Of a stretch of 64,000 nt of DNA, positions 48,289 to 58,952 are shown one piece after another (the stretch's first letter is position 1; every line of letters begins with the position of its first letter). The stretch spans positions 248,001 to 312,000 of the forward strand of contig JAGFMI010000010.1 in the NCBI GenBank assembly GCA_021030905.1, in the 5' to 3' direction. The notes under the pieces were generated by a model. It did not search any database. It was not told where the DNA came from and was given only the letters and a program-made list of their open reading frames with translations. The DNA is from Pyrenula massariospora. Its lineage: Eukaryota > Ascomycota > Eurotiomycetes > Pyrenulales > Pyrenulaceae. A program made the position numbers and the translations under genes.

Positions 48289-49538
48289 ATCTCAATCCCC
48301 GCCGCTCACAAGCACCCGGAACTTGGGGCCTGGAGCGCAGGAAATGGAGGCTTCTGAGCGAAGTCTGGTGGCAGGGCGCCGTTTTCTGCGTCTTCGATCT
48401 GTCGGCTCACGTGGTCTGGAAGAACAATTCTCCGTGCTCATCCCCCATCGATGGCCCTACGTAACACAACTTTGATTGCCTTACTACTTGATTTATAACT
48501 GGGAGCCTAGAAGCTTTTACCAAAAAGTTGACCTTAGGTCCTACTTTTAAGACTCTCTCTATACCTTTATGGCTCTGAGCGTTACCTCTGACAGAGAAGT
48601 GGTTAAATATGATGGTTTAACTAGTATGAAGAAATCTTTAATGGGTTAGAAGAGGTGCGAGGCTCTATCTCGTATTCTATTCTCGGGTACATGTGTGCGT
48701 TTTCTGTACACGCATGAAGAGTGCAGTGTTCCTATTCATCAATGCGATGTAAGTCTGGAAGGACAGAGAAAACGTCATTTGGCGTATGGTGGTTTATTTT
48801 TGGTAAGTCCTCCCATCATGCACTCCGTCAATCTAGCGAGCAACTATTACAGTAACGCGTCAAAAGTCTCCCTATGGCAAATTTCAAGACACTATCTAAA
48901 TATTTAAAGCTTTCTAAGCTCCATATATACATTCGAAGTGCCAAAAACCTACTGTAAGTTAATAGTCTAACACCTGATTTGGTCCAAGCCTTAATGCCAT
49001 TGTGAAACTATCATCATCGAGACAGTTTCCAACAACAAACCCAACAACTGTTCCATACGTTCTAACCATCACGTTCTGCTTGCACACCGTGGCATCCAAG
49101 GCGGGAAAAAGCTATAAGTCTATGCTGATTTTGTGACATCGATTCTAGTATCCAAAATTACATATCAAAGATCCAACTAGCCAATTCATCCCGTAAGCGA
49201 CGAACCTCACCCACCAACCGATCTTTGAACACCCTAAAGCATCGATGCCGCCTTAGGCATGCGCCTCCTCTCAAATGACCGGATCTCGTTCCAACAGCCT
49301 GATCTCGTTCCAGCAGCCTGATCTTGGCGGCAGCAATGCTTTCCGCACAGTACGAACAGGTATTATTTTTCTTGTTGTACCGGATTGCCTTATTCGGCTT
49401 CAAGGCGGCCCTCACGTCCTCGATATCTCTCGGCTTCTGAGCTAGGGTCCAATGCGAAAATTGGCGCAGGCATCGTAGGCATGGCGGCTTCGTTGTGAAA
49501 CAGACAGTGTCAAGTGTCCAGGTAAAGACATTTGTGGT
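48289..49538. other. Left part of the inserted segment, no firm gene
   Basis: Positions 48490-49150 are AT-rich with no frame above about 70 codons. At 49158-49515 (minus) an open frame of about 118 codons without an ATG holds two CxxC pairs (PPCLRCLRQF, NTCSYCAESI). It could be a remnant of a zinc-binding protein or an exon of an unrecognised gene. Confidence 0.4.
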
Positions 49539-51164
49539 TTATCCGGGCATTGCTCCGTATCCCTGATCTCTGATTAAACGTTTGCACCATTTCGTCGGGC
49601 AAATCTGTGAGTGCTCACTTGGCGGCTCGGGCGCTTTTTTCGGGGCGTCTATGAATGCCTGCAAGGTTTCAATCACGTCTGCGTCATCAAGATTGTCGAG
49701 TGCTCCTCTCGCTTGGACGTCCTCGATCAATCTGTCCACGTCGAGACTGCAGGCCATGACCTCACGTCGGAAGTCATCCCCAAGTCGTAGACCATGAATC
49801 TCCTTTGCTGTCTTGACTAGCCAGGGAAACTCACAGTCTACTTCCCGGAACGGGAGACTGGCCCCGGTGGTTATGGATCCGGTGTCCTCGTCAAAGACGA
49901 TCGACACACATCGTGGGATTCCGGAATGTTGAGGTTCAAGCACTGTCTTTCTAATCTGGAGTTGAGTATTGACCAGATTTTCTAGCAACAGATCAGCGTA
50001 AGTCGGGAGATCACGGACAAAGGTCATACCAAGAAGCGCGGACACTTTTGAAATTCCAGCCGCTGTTCTATGGGTTCGAAAAGCATCGGCCACATCCTCC
50101 TGATGGGTAAGGAAATAGTTTCTGATGACGAGTTCGGTAAAGCTGGCCCCAGGCACCCTGTCAGGTACCGGCGAGGTCGCGATTGGTTGAAACCAGCCTT
50201 CAAACAGACGCCTTGCCAGAGTCGGGTTTTGCGATGGCGGGATACCATCACTCTCCATCTGTCCCAAACTCAAGTGAAGTATGAACGCCACAAATGCGAA
50301 CTCTACCTCAAGTAAAGACTGGCTATTAGAATCAGGAGCCTCGTCATGGGTTTCGAAACGAATCTGATAGCTATCACTCTTGGCCTCAGGATCCCGACGC
50401 AAGCCGTTGCTCTTATAGGTGGACAGGACTGCCAAGACGGGCCCGAGGAAGTCGAAGATATAGTGACGGAGCGACTCCAGCGACTCCCTGAGGATATCTC
50501 CGTGCCAGTCCGTAAATGATTGCAGTCTGACTGCGATCCGTACCTCATGCGCGAGACGCTTAAGCGCCCTGCCGACCTCGTCGGCCCATCGACTATGTAA
50601 AGTTGTTTTGGAGACGGTCTTCAGGAAGGTGCGGAAGTTGTCCCTGACATCAAAAGACGGATTATCCAGGTCGTTGTAAAGCATCTTGCGAGTATTCGTT
50701 CCAGTCTGCTGGCCCAGCGAGCCATTGCTGGATTTTTGTGCGCTTCCCCTGAAGCGGTCACTCTGATATTTGTCAAGAAGGGTGTTGTTGTCATCGCCCG
50801 TACTCATAGGGTCATTCCTGTTATCATCCAGAAGTGGTTTGATGAGGACTTTCATGTTGTCAAGGAATGAGTCGTCAACCTGAAGTGAATTTTCGAGCCA
50901 CTCGCGGGTGCCCTCTTGAAGGGTCTCGCCATTGGCACGAGGGTAGATCCTGGTTGCCGCTAGATAGACGATGCTTAATTTTTGTAGCCCTGTGTTGTGG
51001 TGAGAAAGGCATCAGACACCAAACGGTCTCTCCGACATACCTGACCTATCAAGCATCTCCAATTGATCCTGCGATGAGCACGAGTCATGATTCTGAACCA
51101 AAAATCGGAACAAGGTGCGCAATTCATTGAGATCGGCGCTGGAAGCGGTGAAAAGGTCAGCCAT
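49539..51164 (-). CDS. Unknown protein, 524 aa, inside the inserted segment
   Basis: Two exons (51164-51041 and 50989-49539) sum to 1575 nt. The intron has a consensus GTATGT donor and joins LEMLDRSG to LQKLSIVYLAATRIY in phase, which fixes the ATG at 51164. The protein looks soluble and mostly helical (RSLRFLVQ-like N-terminus, HSRWADEVGRALKRLAHEVR, LLEVEFAFVAFILHLSLGQM), with no signal peptide or membrane segment. It ends with a small Cys-containing tail (ICPTKWCKRLIRDQGYG). I do not recognise the family. It is divergent from the gene at 51737 with 572 bp between the starts. The frame is long and clean, so it is probably a working gene, carried within the segment that splits the HET gene. 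Confidence 0.6.
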
Positions 51165-51736
51165 GATGGATTGCGGTAATAATAGACTGTCATCGCGCAG
51201 GATGCAAGTGAAATCAGAGGTTATTACCTAGAGTCCCTCTGTTCACCGTCATTCAGGCCATACAGGAGTGCATGCAGCCATCCGGACCTCATGTCTCAGG
51301 CCGCTGCGCTTTTTCTTTGTTTTTCTCTCGGCGATGTTTGCGCGCATCTTCCTTCGTCGAGATCGGTGCGAAGAATCAGCGTGCTCTCGGTGAAGCGACG
51401 CCGTACTGCCGTTCATTTTTGCATAATCCGCAGAAAGAGGGCGCCGCTTGAGGGGAATCGCACCTTTGCGACAACGTACAAACGTCGTATTCTATACTTC
51501 GTCGTGGCATTCTGCACATGTGCGTCAGCGGCAAGGTCAGGGTGAATTGAAGATGGCCGGCATGGAGCTGGCGGCGGCGATGAGATCTACAAAGTACCCG
51601 AACGCTGCTAACTAGGATAGGCATAGCGTCAGACAGGTCACGTGTGACTTCCCCTCCGCGAACAAAAATCCCACTCACGGAACGCACCAACTAGGCTTGC
51701 TACCCAGCCTTCCAATCAAGCCGAGAACAGGTCGGT
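51165..51736. promoter_or_regulatory. Shared 5' region of the unrecognised divergent pair
   Basis: 572 bp separate the start codons of the two unknown genes. Short frames here overlap on both strands and look random. It should hold both promoters. Confidence 0.45.
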
Positions 51737-53107
51737 ATGCAAGCTGCTCATGATGGTCAACATCACAACAGTCAGCGATGGTCCGACAAATGGTCAAATG
51801 CGGTGCTTGCGTACCTGCCCTGGAAGACATGGTGGTCAGAACACCGCAATCTTATCGCATTGAATCAAATCCGTGGGGTCTGGCCATCAGCTCAAAGCAA
51901 CCAATATGCCGTCCGAATTCCGGGCGCCGCTACGTATTCCAGGGACGGCGATGAGTGGAGAGAATCCACTAATTGCCGCGCTTTCAATCAAAATGGCCGG
52001 ATACGGCCGTTCGCCGAAAGCAGCCAACACATTGTCTGCAGTCCGGACACAACCGCGTCTTCCGAAAACAGCGATTCCGAGCCTTTATCATATGGCCTCC
52101 AGGCAAATCAGTCCAAGGCCATCAAAGCCTCCCCGCGATCAGCTACGACTATAAAAGCCATGAACTCTCCCCGTGGGTCAAATGAAATTTCCAGCAATTG
52201 TAGTATGGAGTCTCTCGCTGAAACAAAGGGAAGAAATGAGGACAACGTGCAACCTCAAGAGTCTTTATTGCAGATGGAGACGGGAATTACCAACCCAAAG
52301 AGCCTCAAGCCTCCTGATATCGATACACCCTCTATCGCCGATCTCAAAGAACGGTTAAAAACCGTCGATATGTTGGGAATGGGCCCCAATTATCTTGAAG
52401 TCTGCAGACTGATGTACAAGCGCAAGGAGGGGGATTATATTCCCCTGGGGACCTACAAAGGACACGAATTAGCGTTAAAGCCTGGATCCAAAAGAATGAT
52501 TCCAGAAATAGCTCCACACAATCTCATCGTGCATTACGATATAGCCTCGATCGAAACGGACATTTATATGGGCGTGCGATATGACTCTGCTCAAGAAGAC
52601 GGGAAGAAGGAATTGATGTTCTGGCAATTGGGTTAGCATTTTTCCGCCATTCAAGACCCTTTATGACCAACTAACAGGCTTCTCTCAGGGAGGATGATGT
52701 CCTCGGTCGACAGAGATCTTCATTCAAGAACACCGGACAAGATTCGCTGGAAAAAGACTGGCTGCGTCCTTTGCTTAGAGCTTTCCGCGTCGGGATCAGT
52801 GGGCGACTTCTACATGTTACCTAAACTTTACACGGCGAGTCGGGGCGAACCGTTATTTGATGACGAGATAGTTGACCAATGCCGGCTCTGTGGCGAAGAG
52901 CCTCCATTTACTGTGGCGCGGGTCAGGGGCGAAGATTATGGCCTTTTCAAAGAAACCTGGGCGAGGACCGGGCACGCGGACGAGCAGATTTTGCTGGATG
53001 TGTTGTCAAAGGAGAGACCGGAGGTTGTTGAGGTAGGCGTGACCAAGGCTGTACCAGACCGAACGGCGGAGCGCTTTGTTGCGCTGTTCCCGGTAGAAGA
53101 GGGTTAG
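51737..53107 (+). CDS. Unknown protein with C-terminal CxxC pairs, 437 aa
   Basis: Two exons (51737-52631 and 52689-53107) sum to 1314 nt. The intron has a branch site (ACTAAC) shortly before its CAG acceptor. The N-terminal 200 residues are polar and low in complexity. From about residue 200 a folded part follows (SIADLKERLKTVDMLG, LEVCRLMYKRKEGDYIPLGT, NLIVHYDIASIETDIYMGV). The C-terminal exon has two Cys pairs (CVLCLELS and CRLCGEEPP), a likely zinc site. No signal peptide is seen. I do not recognise the family. It faces away from the gene at 49539-51164. The hAT remnant begins a few hundred bases downstream. Confidence 0.55.
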
Positions 53108-53398
53108 AAGCTAGATTCAATCAATTCATCAATCGTCTCGGCCTCTGTAACTCGGTCATCTTCCATCGGGCTGAGGGACGACTAAAAACCAAGGGCCAGT
53201 GGCCTACGGAGTTCTCGATTTTCAACTTATCATCGTGCGGTCCCGTCACACACCTCAGCTCCCTGATCTAGGCCGCCCAAGGAGGTCCCGGAAGCGGGTA
53301 CAAATTGGTGGCGCATGGATAACAAAAGAGAGTTCCAGTGGCGATTCTTTTGGGTACGTCAACCCTTACGGTTCGTCAACGTCAAATTTTAGGCACGT

Positions 53399-54340
53399 GT
53401 GCAAATAGCTTCAGCAGTGGGGGGCTGTGGGCGAACTGTGGGAAGAGTTTATCATGGCCGTGGTAGGGGGCAAGACCGTGAAGGCAATTTTGAGTACGTC
53501 CCCTACGAGTTCGCGTTCTCGGTCACCAAACAGCAGAGGCTTGAGATGTTCTGCTTTACACACAAGAAGAAAATCAGCGACGACGTGCTCACCGACATCG
53601 ATTGGATCGAGCTCGATGACGTTCGACGAATTTTGAAGCCTCTGCACCAAGTTACGATCCATCTCGAAGGCCATGAATCACAGGGTCACCATGGCATTAT
53701 TTGGGAAGCTTTGCCTGCTTACGAAGCACTTTTACAGCATCTTGAAGATATAAAGGCCGAGTTCGTTGACTTCTCTTTTCTCTCAGCTTCAAATAACTTC
53801 GCGTGGACGAAGCTTGACCATTGTTATGACGTCCTCGACCAATCACCGATTTACACAGCCGCTTTGACCCTCCATCCTCAACTCCGACTTCAATATTTTG
53901 AAGATGCTTGGTCAACCGAGCTCAAAGAAAGCCACCTCCAGAAGGCCAGATCGAGCGTCATCGAGATCTGGGATAGCTACAGGCCTAGCTTGAAGGTCGA
54001 CGGATCGACAACAGAAAAGAAGGACTTTCTGACAACGTACATAGATCCATTTGGATCTCAAGGTCGACGTCAAGATGCCTACAAGGCCTACTGCGAAGGA
54101 ACACAGGCAGATCTTGAAGAAATGACGATCTTTGATTGGTGGAAAGCACAGGCATCAATAACTCCCGAATTGGCGTCGATGGCTTTTGATATACTCTCTT
54201 GCCCAGTCATGAGAGCAGAACCAGAGCGAATATTTAGCAATGTCAAGCACATAATTCGGCCTACATGAGGAAGACTTAGAGATGATATTGTTGAAGTAAC
54301 AGCATGCCTAGGCAATTGGCTACACAGAAGCCTGTATTGA
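53399..54340 (+). pseudogene. hAT transposase, C-terminal part
   Basis: The frame encodes the RNase H-like C-terminal half and the hAT dimerisation region: IDWIELDDVRRILKPLHQVT, HLEGHES, AWTKLDHCYDVLDQSPIYTA, then TIFDWWKAQASITPELASMA and MRAEPERIFSNVKHIIRPT. A TGA at 54266-54268 interrupts the dimerisation region. In the same frame 23 more residues follow (GRLRDDIVEVTACLGNWLHR) to a second stop at 54338, which matches the normal end of the family. The TGA could be a C-to-T change of CGA. With no N-terminal half or BED finger seen, it is not active. Confidence 0.8.
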
Positions 54341-54369
54341 AGATCTTCAACACCAAAATTAGCTATACA

Positions 54370-54500
54370 ACAATGCCAAAAACGTTCGTACCGTTCCCGG
54401 AACGGTTCCGGGAGTTCTGTCCGTCCCGTTCGAGTATTCGATGTAGTTCCGTACGTTCCAGTCATCAGATGGATGTACGTTCCGTACGGAAGCCCTGGGA
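54370..54500. repeat. Palindrome-rich subterminal region of the hAT element
   Basis: Several short palindromes built from GTTCCG and CGGAAC are packed here, for example CCGTTCCCGGAACGG near 54391 and TTCCGTACGGAA near 54479. This is the usual look of the transposase-binding zone near the end of fungal hAT elements. Confidence 0.65.
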
Positions 54501-54775
54501 CTGCTCGAAGGTACAACTAGCAAGCCAGGCTAGCATTTGCACCATTGACGTCTGCCTCCTCCATCTTCTGCATGCGGGAGGGCTGCGAGTTTACAGCCTC
54601 CAGGTTTGGACCCTAAACAATGCGAGAAGTGTTTAAATGCCAATTAAAGTAATGTTCAGAGAAGCACATTTCCCTAAAGCTATCATCACTGTTCTTCTTG
54701 CGATGTACCATCTAGCGGGTCAGCGGTTCCAAAAATACTTAGAAGCGGGGAGGGACGCTAACCGCTTCCGCGCGA

Positions 54776-55246
54776 TTAATCGTCCGGACATGGAGTGCGG
54801 CCGAGGACGCTAAACCTTTCCTGGCCGGGACCGCGCTTCCCGCAGGCCTGGAGTTCTTGCAGAGTCCATCCACGGGTAAACCACCGACAGTTCTTCAAGG
54901 CGGAGTCTAATGGTGCGGATGCAGGTAGATCTGCGAGGAAGGCGTAACAAATTTCTGAGCACTGGTACCATCTGTACATGGAATTAATGGCTTCACTTAA
55001 TTCGGCGCTGCTGGACTTGTCGATACAGCAAGTATCAATCCATACGTATGCAAATCCTGCTTTGGATGCAATCTGGCAGGTCATTTCAATCTTTCGATAT
55101 CCCTTCTTCTTTTTACATGATGCATCGCTCATGTCTTTGAATGACACCTCTTCCTCCTCCCAAGTGTGAGAGGGAATTGCATACCTTGGTATGTTTCTCC
55201 CAACAAACTCTTCGAAAAGGTATGTATTAGTGTTGATAAGTCTCAT
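54776..55246 (-). pseudogene. N-terminal piece of a HET-E-like gene
   Basis: An ATG frame begins with MRLINTNTYLFEEFVG and carries the N-terminal part of a HET domain: YAIPSHTW, FAYVWIDTCCIDKSSSAELS, NSMYRWYQCSEICYAFLAD, and CRWFTRGWTLQEL. Homology stops at LQEL (about 54849). The next 24 codons (QACGKRGPGQ and on) are unlike any HET protein and end at 54776. The C-terminal part that should follow (IAPRN...) is found at 46966-48288 in the same orientation. Together they cover a normal HET-E-type layout without overlap beyond the QEL codons. As it stands it would make a HET domain lacking its last third. Confidence 0.75.
54852..54861 (+). repeat. Right copy of the 10-bp direct repeat
   Basis: AGTTCTTGCA, identical to 48278-48287 and in the same orientation, at the break of the HET N-terminal piece. 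Confidence 0.6.
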
Positions 55247-56337
55247 TGTTATGGCTTAGACAGAGCCTAGTATTGCGGGTTTCTTTAGTCACACGACTCA
55301 CTCTTCAGACTTCGAATGGTAAACAGCTAGATTTTCATCTCCGGAACTGAAGAATTGTACCTGACCGTCCTTTGGTGGCCCCGATGCGATTTTGGAAATC
55401 AGCGATCACTTCTGCCGACACTCCATTGTGGTTCTGGTTTATGGAAAGACATCGTGTCCTCAGTCCAATGTCAGAGATATGGAAGGTAGCCTGGCGAAGC
55501 GAGATAGTGGCAGAGAGCAAGTCAGTCTGTCGGGAAGAAAGGAGGAGTTGAAACTTGAGTCTCTAAATCCACCAAACTGTCAAGGTTCTCCACTGAGGAG
55601 AGATCATGAATTCTGATTTCAATTTCCTAGGCTTATCAAATCTTTGCGTAAAGCGCAGGTAAGCCTATCATGAACACATCGACCTATGACCCGGCGTTTG
55701 TTTGGCCAACTACCTATTTTTCGCTGGAGTTGGGCTGAAACGAGGCCGAGCCGGCTAATTATCGGGATGAGAAGTGCCACGACTCACGACTTCTATCCAC
55801 TTTTACAATCCTCCAAATCCCAACAACTCATCTTCTAGCTTCATCACCTTAAGAGAATTGCAGGTGATACTTAAGTCCAGATAAAGTCATTTCAGCTATC
55901 AGAGGCCTGCGTACAGTTTTCCCTGCTTGCTGAAATAAAATCTCTTCCCGCTATTTCGGTGGGGACCGGTTGGTATTTGGTACCAAAGCAAGAAGGGATC
56001 CTGATAATACAATCACAGTCTAATCGCACGTTCAAGGGTCCGTGTTGCTGTGGTTAATCAGCCTTAAGTATATATCGCCGTAATTCTTAGCTACTGGCTC
56101 GATCCTAGGATATTATCCCCGAAATTTGTGGACTGGGAGAGCGGGTTTTACAGCGAGGTCAAAAGCGGCGACTAGCATTTATTTGGGGCGAGACACAAAA
56201 GCACAAACGGCTACTTTCAGTAATCCTTCTATCTAGTGTCGCGTATTCTGACTGTTGACGGGTTACATGACCGAAACTTGCTACAACCGCGGTCCAAGAT
56301 CAGTATGACAGAGCAGCTGACCTTCGTCATCAGGAAA
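55247..56337. other. Intergenic region of 1.1 kb, no gene seen
   Basis: The 5' flank of the HET N-terminal piece and the 3' flank of the next HET gene. Frames of about 60-75 codons have no recognisable content. Confidence 0.45.
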
Positions 56338-58622
56338 TTAATACAGGATAATTTCCCCATATGCACACGTAGCTTCGTCCCAGCTTTCCCGCTCCCCAAC
56401 GATGGTCAGGGGACAGACAGAAACGAATTGGAACCCGATCTCACTCCGTGTTTTTGCGCCTGCATCACTACCACACAGTATATATGGGCGCAGGATCACT
56501 GCTTCATCTAGCCCATCGAGAAGAAAGACCCAGTCCAACTCAGCCACAGGCGACCTCGGGTACGCATCGTACTGACAATGTGCCCGCAGAGATTTCGGTC
56601 TTATATCAGGTGGTGCTTTACCATCACTCTGGGGATTTGCTTCTGATGATGGTATGTTATCGGTCGCGCAGTGGCACGCTGACTGGTCGTGCAGCAGTGT
56701 TTGGAGCAGCAAGACTGGCATACTACTCCGAGGTAAGTTCTTCGCTGTCAGGGTATCCCAAAGTTTAAAAGCTTGTGGTGCTGATTGTCGATCCGTCGGG
56801 CTGCTCTGCTTCAAGGCCTTCTGCAACGCACACTGTGGTAGCTTTATGAATGTATCTAATTTTCTATACTCTGCTTCCGCAGCTGGATCCCCTTGAATGT
56901 AGCCTTCCTCGGCCGTGAAACTACGTACCCTAGCTAAAGCACAGCCTCTAAGAATCAATCGTTGGCTAAAGTCTTGGACGGATTGTGCCTTGGGAGGAAT
57001 GTTCCCTCGCGCTTCCCACATTTGGCGATTTGAGTTGGAAGGGGGTGATCTGGCTTTTTGTTGTGCGCCTTGCGCTCGCCAATCACACACCCAAGTCGGC
57101 AAGTTCTCGTTGGAAGAGGTTTGGTCTGACACGTGTGGAATATTTGACAGTATTGCAGAGCCGTTTGATGTAGTCCGGCTCGGTCTTTGTGGAGCCACTC
57201 TATCTTCAGAGTCATGGTATGTCGACCTGGACTGAGGCGTTGACAGTGGAGGATCACGTTCACGATTACGGAGTGGGATCCATTGACCCTCCTTCATGAG
57301 CACCCTGTCGCCGTTGTGACTTGAATGCCTTCCTGGCCAATCAAGCGAAGTACAGGTACCAGTCGCGTATTTGAGAAATTCCAAATTCTTTGCGTTATTC
57401 ACGTAAGCTCTTACTACCCTGACAAAAGTCCTTCGCATATCGAGGTGATAGTCGGGTCTGAGCTCTACATACGATGTTGAGGTTAAGCGCGGACTAGTCA
57501 AAGCGTATAATTTGTCTCTTGGATCGCTCGCATCTCTGGGCCAGGCGTCCACGAGTAAATCTATGAGAGGGGCCTTGTTTATCGCCGGGACGTGTTCAGC
57601 CTCGGGGCTTGAGGATAGAAGTCGCGGCCGCCCTAACCGCCTAATGATCGGCCTGAGGAGCCTGAGGTGGTGGCCACGACTTCTGTCCTCAGGTCTCGCC
57701 CGCCTTCTTGACCGGAATTGAGGCTTGACAGAGGCGCTAGGGATCTTGAACATGAACGCTTGCTCTCTGAGAAATGCTCGTAAGCCAGAAAAGCTTTGCA
57801 TGAAGGTTCCTGTGTCGCTGAAGGCTTGTAGAGACTTGAGGAATGTGTTCCATGGCATGAAGGAGTCTCCGCAGATGGCGATGGCGGCCATAGCTAATCG
57901 TATTTCCTGATAGGTCTTAGTTGGAAGGTATGCAGTTAGCAGGCTTCTTGTAAACACGGTCAATCGCTGTTAAGAAATGTTTTCGAGCTTCTGAATAAGT
58001 ATGGGACACTAGGTATTAGACATACCCATGCCCTACGGAACCATGGCCTCCGGATGAGATCGTTGATGCCCATACCTAAACTATTGTTTTGTCCCTCCAT
58101 GAAGCTATCAAACTCAGTCTCATATTCCTCACTGTCAAATTGTCCAGTAAACGAGAAGCTCTGAAGTAAAGTCCAAAATCTATTGTGACCTTCCAGGGAA
58201 GCCCCAAGGTAAACGAATATATGATCTGCCGACTGATAAATATCGCCCATCAAAGACACTTGGTAGTTCCTCTCCATCAAATTATTTTGGTCAATGCACA
58301 ATGCATCTACCCATATCCGCTCCCACGGATAAACTTTCCAGATGACCGAGAGTGCATCTCTAGTATTGTGGGTGACAGTTCGTGTTACTTTGTCGCAGGT
58401 CACAGCCGTTGTAGAAGTCAGATCTCCGCAAACGTAGGACAGCGCAGCGTAAGGCTGCGTTCCTCTTTGTGCTTCTTCTAGCTTGATGATCCTCGTTCGG
58501 CAAGCCAGAGCACGGTTTGCCTGTGGCTGCGCGGTGTCGTACTCAAGAATTCGAATTTGACCATCTGCCAGGCTACGTTCAGGGCTCGGTCTATCATTCA
58601 CTGCGCTTATTAGTCCAAGCAA
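56338..58622 (-). CDS. HET-domain protein, about 740 aa, 5' end unresolved
   Basis: Two main exons (up to 58026 and 57966-56338) are joined across a 59-nt intron with a GTATGT donor. The HET domain is in the first: YAALSYVCGD, RIWVDALCIDQNNLMERNYQ, IYQSADHIFVYLG, and RPWFRRAW at the exon end. The usual ALSYVWGD has Cys in place of Trp. No in-frame ATG opens the first exon: the frame starts at a TTG (58622) after an upstream stop. A good branch-acceptor pair (CTAATAAGCGCAG) ends at 58601, so a short 5' exon upstream is likely but I could not find it. The C-terminal part (WPRDASDPRDKLYAL and on) is typical of this HET subgroup. The role is probably in incompatibility cell death. Confidence 0.75.
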
Positions 58623-58952
58623 GCATCATTATCGTAGCTTGGCATGCATAGACCGTGTATCACCGTATGTATATCCAGACATTGCCCTATGAAGAGGGCA
58701 TAATAGACGTTGTAGGTACGCAAGTATTTTACGTTAAGATATGGTGGCCCCGCATTGCAAAGCCAGAGATTCAACCCTCTAGAAATAGACAGTCTTGCGT
58801 GACTGTGAACATGCTCCATCCGCCACGTGCAGAAAAACGTCCCCTCTTTAGAAATATTGCAATTGAATTCACTGATGGCACTTATCATGAGAAGCATCGC
58901 CCGCCAATGATTTTCGACATACGAGTGCCTCACGCCATCCCTCTCGCGAGCA
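58623..58952. other. Short intergenic region, likely missing first exon of HET gene
   Basis: 330 bp between the HET gene (-) and the stop of the flavin monooxygenase gene (-). It probably holds the promoter and a short first exon of the HET gene. Confidence 0.4.

Larger units (their letters stand above)
53199..54640 (+). mobile_element. hAT-family DNA transposon, 3' half
   Basis: The transposase C-terminal half lies at 53399-54340, followed by about 200 bp rich in GTTCCG and CGGAAC strings, the kind of subterminal repeat seen in fungal hAT elements. No matching repeats are seen on the left side, and the N-terminal half of the transposase is not recognisable, so the element seems truncated at its 5' end. 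I could not place the terminal inverted repeat. It is a DNA transposon and not retroviral. Confidence 0.7.
48288..54851. mobile_element. Putative 6.56-kb insertion splitting a HET gene
   Basis: The segment lies between the two HET pieces and is bounded by the same 10 bp. It contains, from left to right, 1.2 kb without clear genes, a divergent pair of unrecognised genes, and the 3' half of a hAT transposon. I compared the outer about 40 bp at both ends by eye and found no convincing terminal inverted repeat, so the element class is unknown. A 9-11 bp duplication would fit a Mutator-like element; hAT elements usually give 8 bp. A segmental insertion or other rearrangement is equally possible. 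Confidence 0.45.

Noticed and set aside
48288-48330. Terminal inverted repeat at the ends of the putative insertion
   Set aside because: The outer bases at 48288 onward and the reverse complement of the bases before 54852 do not pair beyond chance by eye.
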